A stretch of DNA of 64,000 bases from an uncultured Planctomycetaceae bacterium (GCA_937862885.1 CALMEE010000010.1:62001-126000), one strand, 5' to 3'. Numbered from the stretch's first letter, positions 1-10,560 are shown. Program-made: numbers and translations. Notes: generated from the letters alone by a model not told the origin.

Positions 1-184
1 CAGGGTGTTGACGTAGGCGGCATTGTACTTCGTTCCCCACTTCATACAGATAACATTGACAACTGACATTCAGGCTCCCTCCAGTATCGTCTTATTCCCT
101 TTGCTCACTAATTCGCTTGCACCGCACTCCGCAAGTTGTCAACTCCGTGAACGTGGATGATTGGCTCAATATACATTACGAATG

Positions 185-1939
185 CTATTCGAAATCCTCG
201 AATTCGATTTGTGGACGAGGGGGCAGGCCGTAGATGCTTGACTGTTGCAACTCTTCCAGTTGTAACAATGTTCTGACCTTATCGCTTGTGAACAAATCGG
301 GCTCTTGATTGGCAATTGCATATTCGTCGACAACTGCCTGCAGTGGGTGATCGGGGATCCATGGCGGCATCCCCGACTTCAAACGCAATCCGCTATACTC
401 ACGACAAACGTCAATGATCTCTTCAACCAACGTCCCGTCTGTCAATTCAGGGTAATCCTTGAACACCTGTGCCCAAAGTCGAAAAGCCTGTTCATAGCTC
501 TCAATTGCACCAGGAATTCTCTCCTTCTCGCCAGTCACCGGGTTAACTTCCGTGTAGGCCACAAAAATCGCATTACGCCGATGCTCACTGGCATCAAACT
601 CAGCTTGCCGAGCCGAAATGGCTGTGTCCGTTGCTTCGGCTTCGTTTCGACTTCGCCAATGACCATAATTCCAAATCGAGCGATCTTGTTCGGCGGATCG
701 GAACCCGGAAATCGCCGTTAGGATCTCTCCCACTAAACGAAACGCTTTCGTGCGGTCCTCAGGGCTGGATCGCTCGGCAATTTTCCGTTCAACATCGCGC
801 GTGATGGCGAACAAGCTCCCTTCCAAAACTTGAACCGAAGCAAGTTCACGATCCTCAAGTTGATCGTAGGGGCGGCTTAGCAATTCCATATCTTGGCTGC
901 GAATCACTTCGTCCTTCACCGCCTCCTGCAGCGCATTTCCAAAGATCTCGGCTCTTGCTCCGGGAGCTAAAGCATCGAGCTGTTCCCGCAACCGCCGGAC
1001 TTCAAGTACTTTGGCACCTTCTTGCTCCAAGCTGTAGGTAAATCCTCCCCGCGCAATGATTTTGCGCTTGCCATAATCGATCCATTCGCGTGATGCTCGA
1101 TCCCACTGCTCTGCCATGAATTCCCGTTCCATGGCAATTTCATCATTGAGGCTAAGCATCATGTTTCGCCGCTGCGCAGGTTTCTGTTGGTATTGATTGG
1201 GCGCGGAGATTCTTAAACGAACTTCCAAACCGTCGACGCCACGGTCGATCATATCCTCGGCCACGCGATACCATTCGTGGGCTAACAGCCAATTATCGCG
1301 TCCATATTGCGTGTCCAGGTTGTTGACGTTTACAAAGGCCCCCATTCGCTCATGAAAAGTGTTATCAGTACGGAACAACCGTCGATATTGAAACCGCTCA
1401 TCGGCCGTACCAAACTTTTGTCCGGAAAATCTCCCCAATTCATTTTGAATGCGGTGGTCGCGCTTGTTCGCGGAAATGCCCTGGGTTAGGAAATCGATGC
1501 CGTTTCGGACCCATTGGTAACGGTACTCATAATCATCGAACTCGACCGATATGTTGTAGGAGAGGTTGTGGGCCTGAAACTTCCAGACTTCGATAAAGTT
1601 CGGCTGCAACTTCACTAATGTGTCCAAGGAAGCAGAAAGCACATCCCATTCTTTTTTTTCTTTGGCCTCGAGCACCTGCATCCACAATAGATTGGCGGCC
1701 AATCCACGCAGGCCGAGCGAACCTAGCTTCATTGACTCACTGGCTGGGTCAATTTGGGAAAGAGTCGCAATCGATAGATCGGTTTCATTCCGTGTCCGGG
1801 ATAGCACACCCCCCTGGTCAACCACCGTATTATCGCTATTCCGCGTTGAAGGTCGTCCGATCAAGGACAACGGGATCAGCAGACCAGTGATGATAAGGAT
1901 ATAGATAATTTTGCGAATAAACTGTTTAGAAGTGTTCAT
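185..1939 (-). CDS. membrane-anchored hypothetical protein of an ABC export operon
   Basis: A 584-residue protein of unknown function. One hydrophobic segment near residues 9-26 is followed by a long soluble, helix-rich region with many charged residues. Residues about 70-150 read like tetratricopeptide-type helices, but no repeat consensus can be assigned by eye. The start is the ATG at 1939 because it overlaps the TGA of the upstream permease in an ATGA junction (1936-1939), the mark of translational coupling. A longer reading to 1996 is open but would overlap the permease by 60 bases. The coupling suggests it works with the ABC-2 exporter, perhaps as an extracytoplasmic partner. The role is inference; the operon link is seen directly. 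Confidence 0.8.
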   Translation of the reverse strand: MNTSKQFIRKIIYILIITGLLIPLSLIGRPSTRNSDNTVVDQGGVLSRTRNETDLSIATLSQIDPASESMKLGSLGLRGLAANLLWMQVLEAKEKKEWDVLSASLDTLVKLQPNFIEVWKFQAHNLSYNISVEFDDYEYRYQWVRNGIDFLTQGISANKRDHRIQNELGRFSGQKFGTADERFQYRRLFRTDNTFHERMGAFVNVNNLDTQYGRDNWLLAHEWYRVAEDMIDRGVDGLEVRLRISAPNQYQQKPAQRRNMMLSLNDEIAMEREFMAEQWDRASREWIDYGKRKIIARGGFTYSLEQEGAKVLEVRRLREQLDALAPGARAEIFGNALQEAVKDEVIRSQDMELLSRPYDQLEDRELASVQVLEGSLFAITRDVERKIAERSSPEDRTKAFRLVGEILTAISGFRSAEQDRSIWNYGHWRSRNEAEATDTAISARQAEFDASEHRRNAIFVAYTEVNPVTGEKERIPGAIESYEQAFRLWAQVFKDYPELTDGTLVEEIIDVCREYSGLRLKSGMPPWIPDHPLQAVVDEYAIANQEPDLFTSDKVRTLLQLEELQQSSIYGLPPRPQIEFEDFE

Positions 1940-3969
1940 GCCGCTAATTCTCGGGTCTTCAGACTGAAGTAGGCCAGGATCGAAACGCCAAAGCAAAAGG
2001 CAAATGAAATTACGGCAGCAACCATGATCCGATTCTCGCCTATATTGTATCCAAATTTTACGTAGTCAGAAAAATTAAGTCTACTAAAATCGGGAACCAC
2101 ATAAGTGACTGCCTCCAATAAACGGAGCAAGAGTCGGTCTGTCGCTTCCATGATCGTCACCTGGACCGACTCATCGAGTTTCACTTGCATATTCTGCTGC
2201 GTTATCAAGCGAACAAACGATTCTATCGGCCCGCCACCGTCCCGATTTGGTAAGGTAAGTTCCCGAATGTCCGCTGAAAAGAACCCGAAGACCAATGCAC
2301 AAATCGTAACCAGCATGGTTACCGGTGAGTTCAGCACCGTACTCAGTCCAACTGTTAACGAGATGACAACGAGCATCTGTAGCCAAATGCCAAAGTACCC
2401 CTTAAAGAAATTCCACCAATACACCCCCTCAGCAGCGCGGAAATAAACGTCAGCGCGAGCGACACCAATATATTGGTTTTCGTCGAGGCAGGTGAGGACT
2501 AAACGGAGTCTCCCATTCTTGGCATATTCTTCAAATAAGTTGAAAAACCGAGTCTCTATTTCCTCACCCTTGGGGGAGATTAAGCTACCGGGAAGATTCC
2601 GCGGAATCCCTTTGACTTGAATGCGAAATTCCTCCGATTCAAACTCCAGAACTTCCGAGCGATAAATGGGCTCGGCACGACTGTCTTCCGGAATACTCTC
2701 GAATTGCAATCCAACGCGAATTCTCCGTTCGATGTTCCCTTTGTGACTGCGAAATACGCTGAGCGTCAATTCCAAGGGAATCATCTCGGAATCAGCAAAT
2801 CGATCGGGTGTGAAATTACTGAAATCGAACTGAGCCCGGGCCAAAGACGTACCGCCGTCAATGTATCCACGGTAAGTCCACGTCTCACCGATATTAAAAC
2901 CCTCGGTTATCGGATTACCGAAATCATCAAGCTGAACTTCCAGTGTCTCAACGTCAACTTTTACCCGTTCGGTACCGTCACGGTCAAAGAAATCCAGGCG
3001 ATCGGCATACAATGGAACACGGGCCCGAAAGAAACCCTTGGCGCCGGATAGGCTAATTTCGCCCGTGTTAGGATCAACAATCGCAGAATGGCTGTGACCG
3101 CCAACATTTCTCACTTGCACTCGATAATAGACCTTTTTGTTCCCACGATCTTCTACCCGAATCACGGATTTCATGTCAGCGGGAGGAGGCGCGTCGGCGG
3201 CCCGCACATCCTCCAGAATTTCGACAACGTGATCATGCCCACTGCTCTTGGTTGTGAAGGCCTCTTTGATGGCCATTTCCGAAGGGCGTCGCCCAGTAAC
3301 TCGTTCATTGACCTCAGCAAAACTGGCTTCAACCGGATTGTCCAAGTCAAGTTCATGGACGTGATTGAGGCCTCCCCAGACAAAGGCCAGACTCATCACG
3401 GCCATGGTGGCAAGCAATCCCGTTCCCACCATCGTCAAGCCAACGATTCTGCCAACGATCATCTCAGTGGGGCGAACAGGCTTGGTGGCGATCGTGTAGA
3501 TGGTTCGATTCTTGATATCTTCAGGCAAACTAAACGCGCTTACCAATAACGACATCATTAAGACTAGAATTTGCGCGCCCCACATCACGAAATTTACGTA
3601 AACACGTTCCGGATGTTCACCGCGCGTCCCCAAGAACCACCCGCCGAACAACAAGGCAAGCGCAAATATGATAAACGTAACCAGAACAACTCGGCGCCGA
3701 ATCGCTTCTTTCGCCGATAGTCGCGCAATTGCAAAAATTCTACGTGGAGATGTACCGAGAATATCGGCAGGCGCTTGAAAAATTACCTTGGCGCAAACGT
3801 AAAATGCTTCAAACGGCCCATGGCGAATCACGGCAACTAAATAACCGACAAAGATAGCAACCAAGGCTGTCGCGACGCAAATAAACAAGAACGTGAGCCA
3901 TGCACCATTCGCATAATTCACCCCGCCGATGAGCCACTCCCAAAATCCTTTAAAGTCCTCGACAACCAT
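1936..3969 (-). CDS. ABC-2 type transporter permease with large extracytoplasmic domain
   Basis: A 677-residue membrane protein that probably forms the pore of an ABC exporter. Hydrophobic segments lie near residues 20-50, 97-115, 125-150 and 175-200. A soluble domain of about 300 residues (roughly 205-520) follows, then more membrane segments near 530-590 and 650-672. A membrane-soluble-membrane layout is known from ABC-2 permeases of the NosY/GldF kind; the soluble insert here is large. It lies 160 bases downstream of an ABC ATPase gene on the same strand and is coupled by ATGA to the next gene, so the three form one transcription unit. The substrate cannot be told from the sequence. Confidence 0.85.
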   Translation of the reverse strand: MVVEDFKGFWEWLIGGVNYANGAWLTFLFICVATALVAIFVGYLVAVIRHGPFEAFYVCAKVIFQAPADILGTSPRRIFAIARLSAKEAIRRRVVLVTFIIFALALLFGGWFLGTRGEHPERVYVNFVMWGAQILVLMMSLLVSAFSLPEDIKNRTIYTIATKPVRPTEMIVGRIVGLTMVGTGLLATMAVMSLAFVWGGLNHVHELDLDNPVEASFAEVNERVTGRRPSEMAIKEAFTTKSSGHDHVVEILEDVRAADAPPPADMKSVIRVEDRGNKKVYYRVQVRNVGGHSHSAIVDPNTGEISLSGAKGFFRARVPLYADRLDFFDRDGTERVKVDVETLEVQLDDFGNPITEGFNIGETWTYRGYIDGGTSLARAQFDFSNFTPDRFADSEMIPLELTLSVFRSHKGNIERRIRVGLQFESIPEDSRAEPIYRSEVLEFESEEFRIQVKGIPRNLPGSLISPKGEEIETRFFNLFEEYAKNGRLRLVLTCLDENQYIGVARADVYFRAAEGVYWWNFFKGYFGIWLQMLVVISLTVGLSTVLNSPVTMLVTICALVFGFFSADIRELTLPNRDGGGPIESFVRLITQQNMQVKLDESVQVTIMEATDRLLLRLLEAVTYVVPDFSRLNFSDYVKFGYNIGENRIMVAAVISFAFCFGVSILAYFSLKTRELAA

Positions 3970-4129
3970 ATTCGAATTTGCAACGTATTCGCTAAAGAGT
4001 AAAAGTTTATTTGCAGATTAAGGAAACGGCTTCCCAGGACGAGTTAATTACAACATGCCAATCGATTCGCCCAACCACTCGATTTGAAGAAATCCGACGA
4101 CCGATGCCGTGGCACGTATCGGTCCCCAA

Positions 4130-5155
4130 CTAGTTTTGGTTTTTCTTATTCTCGTTGTCCGCTGAGGCCTTTTCCAAACCCTGTGCGACGCGCGTACCGC
4201 GAACTCCCGGCCTGGCTTCACTCTCACGGACAATATTCAAGAACAGGTCCTCGAGAGTTGTGCGTGGTTTCTCGACCGAAACAACGGTTCCTCCCATCGA
4301 GCCAACCAGTTCCCTGATCTTGGCTTCAATTTCCGGATTCAGACCAGTGATGCGAACATCATTTTCATCACCAATTTCAAGCAGACTTCCCACATCGCCC
4401 AACTCTTTCAATTCTCCTTGATGCAGAATCGCAATGCGGTCGCAAACATCCTGCACGTCAGCCAACAAATGGCTGCACATAATGACAGTCTTGTTTTGTG
4501 ATTTCAACTCGACAATCAAATCTTTCATTTCCCGAGTGCCCAATGGATCCAAGCCGGAGGTCGGCTCATCGAGTAATACCAACTCGGGGTCGTTAATCAA
4601 TGCCTGGGCCAACCCAATGCGCCGAGTCATCCCTTTTGAATATTCTCGCAGCTGTCGGCGCCGCGCATGGGCGATACCGACTTTTTCGATAAGCATTTCC
4701 GTTCGCTCTTTTCGGACATTGGCCGGCATGTCGAATAAGCGACCATAAAAGTCCAAAGTCTCTTCGGCAGTCAAAAACTTATAAAGATAGGACTCTTCAG
4801 GCAAATAGCCGATGCGTTCGTTTTTCGTCACCTCGGTTGCGTCCTGGCCAAAAACCAAAGCACGCCCGCTGGTCGGAAACAACAACCCGAGCAGCAATTT
4901 CATGGTGGTGGACTTTCCAGATCCGTTCGGTCCCAAGAGCCCAAAAACCTCTCCTTTGCGCACCTCCAGGTCCAACGCTTTTAAGGCACGCACCTTCTGC
5001 CGACCCCAGAAATCGTTATAGACCTTAGTCAGACTCTGCGCTTCAACGATTACATCCGGATTGTAATCAGGGTTAGAAGCCAACGCGCTGCGGCGCTCTT
5101 TGTCCGATTTAACTGGAACCTCTGATTCGGGAACTTTTGAGGTTGTATCCGCCAT
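4130..5155 (-). CDS. ABC transporter ATP-binding protein (CcmA/NatA type)
   Basis: A 341-residue ATPase. It has an N-terminal extension of about 35 residues, a Walker A motif GPNGSGKS near residues 75-82, a signature motif YSKGM near 172-176 (a variant of LSGGQ usual in ABC-2 partners), Walker B LVLLDEP near 192-198 and a D-loop SGLDP. The C-terminal 90 residues end in a charged tail. It should energise the ABC-2 permease encoded 160 bases downstream. The family exports drugs, lipids, polysaccharides or Na+, and nothing here narrows the choice. Confidence 0.93.
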   Translation of the reverse strand: MADTTSKVPESEVPVKSDKERRSALASNPDYNPDVIVEAQSLTKVYNDFWGRQKVRALKALDLEVRKGEVFGLLGPNGSGKSTTMKLLLGLLFPTSGRALVFGQDATEVTKNERIGYLPEESYLYKFLTAEETLDFYGRLFDMPANVRKERTEMLIEKVGIAHARRRQLREYSKGMTRRIGLAQALINDPELVLLDEPTSGLDPLGTREMKDLIVELKSQNKTVIMCSHLLADVQDVCDRIAILHQGELKELGDVGSLLEIGDENDVRITGLNPEIEAKIRELVGSMGGTVVSVEKPRTTLEDLFLNIVRESEARPGVRGTRVAQGLEKASADNENKKNQN

Positions 5156-5825
5156 CCTCGCCTAATCCTTCTCAATCGTTTTATTTAACTCGTCTACATT
5201 TCCAACTTGGCATTATCAAGTCGAAGGCATACAGCGGCACCTACGGCCCCGCGATTTCAGGCTCAGACTCGACAATAAACTGTTAAAATGCGAACGTTTC
5301 CGCTCAATAATCTTTACGCTATCACAGATAATACAGTTCAAACTTTTCAATGAGTTCCAAGGCAACGAACACCGAAACAATTCACCAATTGAACCATACG
5401 AGTTCAAGACATCTTTGAAAGCGAGTTTACTATACGTTGAGATGCGAATTCATTCAACCACCTCCTGATTTACTGGCGTGTTTTGACTTCAAAACACGTG
5501 ACCGACCGCGCCCGCATGCCGAATCTATGGCAGTATGCAAGAATCAGCCACTTCGCGCTTTGGCTTCACAAATCTGAGTGACCACCGTACACGTGCCATG
5601 CCCGCGACTACTCAGCAGAAGATCACTTTGGATCACGGATGTTTTTTTGACCTCCATGTCACTTGTCTCAGGTAAAGGGACCAAGATCGTCAGGAAATCG
5701 ACGAACCTCGCAGCGATGGCGGTCAACTCGTCATCGATAGGGCCAACGAGTTTTCAGACGCCAACTTTGACCTTCAACGTGGATTAACGTGAGTCGGGCC
5801 AAATTGCCAACAGATTACAAGAATT
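5156..5825. other. intergenic stretch without a convincing gene
   Basis: About 670 bases between an ABC ATPase gene and an ATP-grasp gene, both on the minus strand. The only stretch with a protein-like look is a minus-strand reading at 5544-5753 (about 70 codons), bounded upstream by in-frame stops and starting only from TTG without a good ribosome binding site. It could be a remnant. The promoter of the ABC operon must lie just above 5155, but no clear -35/-10 pair was recognised. Confidence 0.5.
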
Positions 5826-7076
5826 TCAACATACACTGGGCTTCAACGCCGATTGATTGGCACGCCAAGCCTGCACCCGTTGCCAGAATAGTTCAGTGAA
5901 TTCTTCGACTTCGTGTGCCGGAAATAGAGTGCGGACCTTTTCTCGAATGGCTGTTTTCGCGGTTTCCGTGCCGAAAAACTCGATGGCCGCACCCTCGATG
6001 TCACCTAAATGCTCGTCACAAAAATCTTGAAAACGTTCGGTCTCCATACGCTTGTGGCCAATCGCTGCATAAGCAGTGAGACGTTCTGGATAGGGCAAAT
6101 TCGCCTCAAGAATTTCATAATAGGGATCCCAATCTAAAGTCTTACGCATGCGTTTCTTGGTGGCTGCGCAAAACAATGACCAGCGAATGTTGGAAATCAC
6201 GATCCAAGGAAAATAATAATGCAACGAAGTCACTTGCGAATCCGGACAAGCATTGGCAAAGTCAATCGGATACCACACCCCATCGCAATGCAACGATTCG
6301 CAGGAGTTGAAGTCCCAACCAAAGAACCCGTTGATTGTCATCGCCATGTCTTGCAACAATTGGCGTTCTTCATCGGAAACAAAATCCTTGGCGATCTGAT
6401 AACGGTCATGCAAAGGAGCATCTGGATCATACTTGATGAGCAAGAATTGCGGCCCTAACCCGATACATCTTACGAATCGATCGAACGAAACCCCGCGTTG
6501 CAAGTGCATGAGGGACGTGCCACTCTGTTCATAATTGGCCCGCAACTCATCGGCATTGTTGGCTTTGCTGACGCCCTTCCATGCCCCCCCGTCGTAAGGT
6601 TTCATAAATAGCGGATAGCCAATTTTGTCACCGATTTCACCCAGATCGAAATAACGAGCGTATCGATTCAACATGGCCGTCAAATCGTCATGGTGCTGGT
6701 ACGACTTTTGCGGGATCATCCAGGTGTCCGGCACTGGCAGACCCAACTTGGCCATGGCGCAATATGTCGTCTGCTTTTCCATGGACTGAATCGCCCATGG
6801 ATTGTTGTAGACGTATAAGTCATCCATCAAGATCGACTTCTTGATCCACTCACGACTCGCGTGGTACCAATGAGTCACACGGTCAACCACGACGTTGTAT
6901 TTGCAAGTCTGGCGAAGATTGAACGGTTCGATGGTTACTCGTTCAATTTCAAATCGAATCTGTTCGCCATTAAGATTTATGTTCAGATTCAACATCCGAA
7001 CGATTTCTTCATAACATTTTGGCCAACAAAGATCGGCACCCAGAGAAAGACCAATACGACGGATAGATTGAGTCAT
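5826..7076 (-). CDS. ATP-grasp domain protein
   Basis: A 416-residue cytoplasmic protein of the ATP-grasp (RimK/glutathione synthetase-like) superfamily. The first 110 residues form a pre-grasp region. The ATP-binding part follows, with PLFMKPYDGGAWKGVS near 170-185 (conserved lysine and glycine-rich loop), and a late FNSCESLHCDG...PIDFANACPD stretch near 275-300 where metal-binding acid and asparagine residues are expected. The substrate is unknown; relatives ligate amino acids or peptides to carboxyl groups. It stands 100 bases downstream of the ABC ATPase gene (7180-7953) and may be co-transcribed with it. Superfamily fairly certain, reaction unknown. Confidence 0.8.
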   Translation of the reverse strand: MTQSIRRIGLSLGADLCWPKCYEEIVRMLNLNINLNGEQIRFEIERVTIEPFNLRQTCKYNVVVDRVTHWYHASREWIKKSILMDDLYVYNNPWAIQSMEKQTTYCAMAKLGLPVPDTWMIPQKSYQHHDDLTAMLNRYARYFDLGEIGDKIGYPLFMKPYDGGAWKGVSKANNADELRANYEQSGTSLMHLQRGVSFDRFVRCIGLGPQFLLIKYDPDAPLHDRYQIAKDFVSDEERQLLQDMAMTINGFFGWDFNSCESLHCDGVWYPIDFANACPDSQVTSLHYYFPWIVISNIRWSLFCAATKKRMRKTLDWDPYYEILEANLPYPERLTAYAAIGHKRMETERFQDFCDEHLGDIEGAAIEFFGTETAKTAIREKVRTLFPAHEVEEFTELFWQRVQAWRANQSALKPSVC

Positions 7077-7179
7077 GTTTTACCTCGAGCTTACTTGGTA
7101 GACGGCAGTATATCCTCGCTAACGGCAATTTTCCATCCAGGGAATCAGAGAACTTTGAACTCAAAACATTGGCATTGCC

Positions 7180-7953
7180 TCAAGCTGAAAACCCCGTGAG
7201 TTGGTGGAATTGATTCTCCATGGAGTTCTGTTTGGTCATTTCTTCCAAAGAACCATCGAACACTAAATGACCTTGATTAATGAGCAAGACTCGACTGCAA
7301 ACAACCTCGACCTCTTGCAAGATATGAGTAGAAAGCAGGACAGACTTTGACGAGCCCAGGTCACGGATCAATTGCCGTACTCCAACTAATTGATTCGGGT
7401 CGAGACCGCTGGTCGGTTCGTCTAAGATCAAAATATCCGGATCATGCAACAAAGCTTGCGCCATGCCTACTCGCTGACGGTAACCGCGAGATAACTTGCT
7501 GATCGTCTTGTTCCAGACGTCTGCTAAATCACATTTTTCCACGACGAAATCAATCCTGTCGCGCAACAACGTTGAGTTGAGTCCTCGGACCTTGCCATGA
7601 TACTTTAATGACGAACTGGGCGTCATCTCTTCGTATAAAGGACCGTTTTCGGGCAAATAGCCGATATGTTCGCTGGCACGAATACGATCGGTTTGCACAT
7701 CATGTCCGGCAATGCTGATCGACCCTGATGTGGGCGCCAGGAATCCGGTAAGCAATTTCATTGTCGTCGATTTTCCAGCTCCATTGGGGCCCAACAACGC
7801 ACATACCTGACGCCGGGGAATTTCGAAGTTGATATCCTCAACAGCTGCGAAGCCACCGTAGTATTTGCAAAGGTTGACGGCCTTGATCATGCATTCACTG
7901 CCGGACATGGTATTGTTCGCGTCATGCATACTTGTCTGTATATGAGATGTCAT
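7180..7953 (-). CDS. ABC transporter ATP-binding protein, GldA-like
   Basis: A 257-residue ATPase with Walker A GPNGAGKS, signature LSRGYRQR, Walker B ILILDEP and D-loop SGLDPNQ. The LSRGYRQRVG signature is typical of the gliding-motility GldA group, which normally pairs with ABC-2 permeases GldF and GldG. The start is taken at the ATG at 7953, with AGGA about nine bases upstream; earlier starts at 7971 and 7989 are possible. The C-terminus stops just after the ATPase core, shorter than the roughly 300 residues common in GldA. No permease lies beside it, so the pump partner must be elsewhere or lost. Confidence 0.87.
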   Translation of the reverse strand: MTSHIQTSMHDANNTMSGSECMIKAVNLCKYYGGFAAVEDINFEIPRRQVCALLGPNGAGKSTTMKLLTGFLAPTSGSISIAGHDVQTDRIRASEHIGYLPENGPLYEEMTPSSSLKYHGKVRGLNSTLLRDRIDFVVEKCDLADVWNKTISKLSRGYRQRVGMAQALLHDPDILILDEPTSGLDPNQLVGVRQLIRDLGSSKSVLLSTHILQEVEVVCSRVLLINQGHLVFDGSLEEMTKQNSMENQFHQLTGFSA

Positions 7954-8376
7954 TTGTCTAGTTCCTGTCATTCGATTGAGGGCTTGCAAAATGTCTGGTG
8001 CGTTTCAAATTTTGCGGTCACACTTATGGGTCGAAGCGCACTTCCCCGGCGCTAATTGCAATGCACTGCGCGGCTCCATTGGCGCGTGGCATTCCCAAGG
8101 ATGTCGGCAACAGCCAGCCGGCCAAGAAGCAACGAGTAACTTTAACTGGCCAAACATTGGATTAGGACATTGAATCGCCTCAACTCCACTTGAGCCAATT
8201 CGAGTCCAAACACGTGACGAACGTGACTACAATCTATTCAAGAGATCGAGTGTTCGTCAATTCCATACTTGCACATCAACGAATCCTGAAAGAAGATATT
8301 GATGGCATGGGCAGCGAATGACGCGACCGTTTCGTCTTCGTCGTTAGAGCTGCTCCATAATTTTACTTTGGGGAAA
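7954..8376. other. divergent intergenic region
   Basis: About 420 bases between the minus-strand ABC ATPase gene and the plus-strand esterase gene. It must hold both promoters. No gene, riboswitch or strong hairpin was recognised. Confidence 0.4.
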
Positions 8377-10560
8377 ATGATGAATCGTTCAGCCGTATGG
8401 TTTTGCTTTTTACAGCTTGCAATTGGTTCTTCTGCATTCATCTGCGCCCAAGAGTCAGACCAATCGGATAGGCTGCGCACGCTGGACGACCATTTCCCTC
8501 TGCGAATTTCTGACGACATAACATTGGAAAAATGGACGGTACGGTCGGAGGAATTGAAGGAACATATTCTGTCCAGTCTCGGCCTGCTTCCGCTGCCGCA
8601 GAAGAAACCGCTGCATGCCGTGATCCATGGCAAGCTGGAGATGGACGATTACACCGTTGAAAAGGTGTTTTTCGAGAGCTTTCCGGGGTACTTCGTAACA
8701 GGAAATCTATACCGCCCGAAAAATCATCAAGGGAAAACTGCGGGTGTGCTTTGCCCGCACGGCCATTATGCCAATGGTCGTTTTCACAAGAGCTCGGATC
8801 AGGAAATCGAACGCATGCTGGCCAGCGGCGAGGAACGTTTCGCCGCGAACGCCAGGTGCCCATTGCAAGCGAGGTGCATCCATTTAGCTCGCATGGGGTG
8901 CACCGTATTCCACTATGACATGATTGGATACGCGGACAGCATTCAGATACCATTCAACATCGCTCACGGTTTTCGAACGCAACGTGCGCACATGAATGAT
9001 GCTTCAAGTTATGGCTTCTTTAGTCCCCTTGCTGAGTTGAACCTGCAATCGATTATGGGGCTGCAGACCTGGAATTCGATTCGCAGCCTCGATTTTTTAT
9101 TGACTCTGGACGAAGTAGATCCTGCGCGGATCGGCGTCACTGGCAGCAGTGGCGGCGGGACTCAGACTTTTATACTTGGCGCCATCGACTCCCGACCGAC
9201 AGTCGCGTTCCCTGCTGTGATGGTTTCAACCGGTATGCAAGGTGGCTGCACGTGCGAGAACTGCTGTAACCTGCGAATTGAAACGGGGAACGTCGAATTT
9301 GCCGCCATGTTTGCTCCGCGCCCCTTAGGTGTGTCTGCCGCAAATGATTGGACATTGAACATGAAGTCCGATGGTTATCCGCAGATCCAACATGTCTACG
9401 CGTTGTATGGCGCTACCGACAAGCTAAGTTTTGTCGAAACTCGCGACTTCCCACACGGATTCAACGTTGTGGCACGCGAGTCCATGTATGAGTTGTTTGA
9501 CAAATATTTGCAATTAAATGGCAGCGTCACGGAACGTGAAATCCGCCCGCTTTCAGCCGAGCAATTAACTGTATGGAATGACGAGTATCCCAGGCCCGCT
9601 TCGAGCGAACTCGCGGAATACAATGTGCTCGCTGCTTGGTCTGCTCAACAAGCCAACAAAATTACCGAGGCGTTTGGCGATGAACCCGGATTGTCGCTGG
9701 AAGAACGAAGAACATCTCAACGAACTTTGCGGCACTACTTCAAAAAGTTGATTGAAACCGCGGCCCCATTGTCGAGTTCCGCTGAGGAACTAAGAGCTGC
9801 CCAGGACATAGCTGCAGGTCTGTTGCCACGCGTCAACGAACAAGCCGGCGACTCGAATTCGGAGAAAACCGCAGAAATCTTGATGTTGTTTACCGATTCG
9901 GGTAGTGGTGACGCGGACGACAACAATCATGCAATAGACCAGCATGCGTCGACACGCGAGCAACTCGAAAAATGGCGAACAGAGCATGGTTTACCAAGTG
10001 AGGTGTATCTGCTTGATATGGCAGTTCTGCTCGGCGGACAGGCGGCAACAAATCGTTTGGTGGATAATGGTCGAGAAGCGGCCGGCTATACGTACGGTTA
10101 TAATCGCAGCTTGTTGGCGCGGCAGATCATTGCTGTTCGAAACGCCGTTCATCATGCTCTGCAACGAACTTCTTTATTCAGTGGAGAAGGCTTTAAAGTG
10201 ACCTTAATCGCTTTGGACGACAGCGCTTTGCCTGTCGCGTTCGCGGCCGCAACGAGTGAATTTTCGGAGGTGGTGGATTTTCAGCTTGCGCTTTGTACGG
10301 ATGGTCGTCGCTGGGCCAACGTCGATTCTTTGATTCACCGCGACTTTTTACCAGGAGGGCTCAAGTATGGTGACGTACCAAGGCTACTGACCTTGTTGTC
10401 ACCCCACCGCATTGTGGTTTTCGATGATGGTGACGATCTTGAAGTTTTGCGTGCGCAATATGGGCACTTCAATGCGCCGCATGCGTTGCGTATCGAGGCC
10501 AGAGCGAACGGAACGGAAATGTTGCATTCTTCGCTAAATCACTTCTTAGCCAACGAATAA
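8377..10560 (+). CDS. secreted alpha/beta hydrolase, acetyl xylan esterase-like
   Basis: About 727 residues. A signal peptide of about 24 residues is followed by an alpha/beta hydrolase domain. The nucleophile motif is GVTGSSGGG near residue 260, and LCPHGHYANG near 125 marks the oxyanion-hole region. A histidine in DFPHGFN near 365 is in the right order for the catalytic triad. The C-terminal 300 residues are of unknown fold. The family removes acetyl groups from sugars or acts on related esters. The start is set at ATG 8377 (or 8380) because GGGGAAA sits just upstream and the signal peptide begins there; the reading frame is open up to 8299. Confidence 0.8.
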   Translation: MMNRSAVWFCFLQLAIGSSAFICAQESDQSDRLRTLDDHFPLRISDDITLEKWTVRSEELKEHILSSLGLLPLPQKKPLHAVIHGKLEMDDYTVEKVFFESFPGYFVTGNLYRPKNHQGKTAGVLCPHGHYANGRFHKSSDQEIERMLASGEERFAANARCPLQARCIHLARMGCTVFHYDMIGYADSIQIPFNIAHGFRTQRAHMNDASSYGFFSPLAELNLQSIMGLQTWNSIRSLDFLLTLDEVDPARIGVTGSSGGGTQTFILGAIDSRPTVAFPAVMVSTGMQGGCTCENCCNLRIETGNVEFAAMFAPRPLGVSAANDWTLNMKSDGYPQIQHVYALYGATDKLSFVETRDFPHGFNVVARESMYELFDKYLQLNGSVTEREIRPLSAEQLTVWNDEYPRPASSELAEYNVLAAWSAQQANKITEAFGDEPGLSLEERRTSQRTLRHYFKKLIETAAPLSSSAEELRAAQDIAAGLLPRVNEQAGDSNSEKTAEILMLFTDSGSGDADDNNHAIDQHASTREQLEKWRTEHGLPSEVYLLDMAVLLGGQAATNRLVDNGREAAGYTYGYNRSLLARQIIAVRNAVHHALQRTSLFSGEGFKVTLIALDDSALPVAFAAATSEFSEVVDFQLALCTDGRRWANVDSLIHRDFLPGGLKYGDVPRLLTLLSPHRIVVFDDGDDLEVLRAQYGHFNAPHALRIEARANGTEMLHSSLNHFLANE

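Noticed and set aside
5544..5753. Minus-strand open stretch of about 70 codons with protein-like composition
   Set aside because: Only a TTG start without a ribosome binding site, in-frame TGA and TAA just upstream, no family recognised; the TGA is not in a redox motif context.
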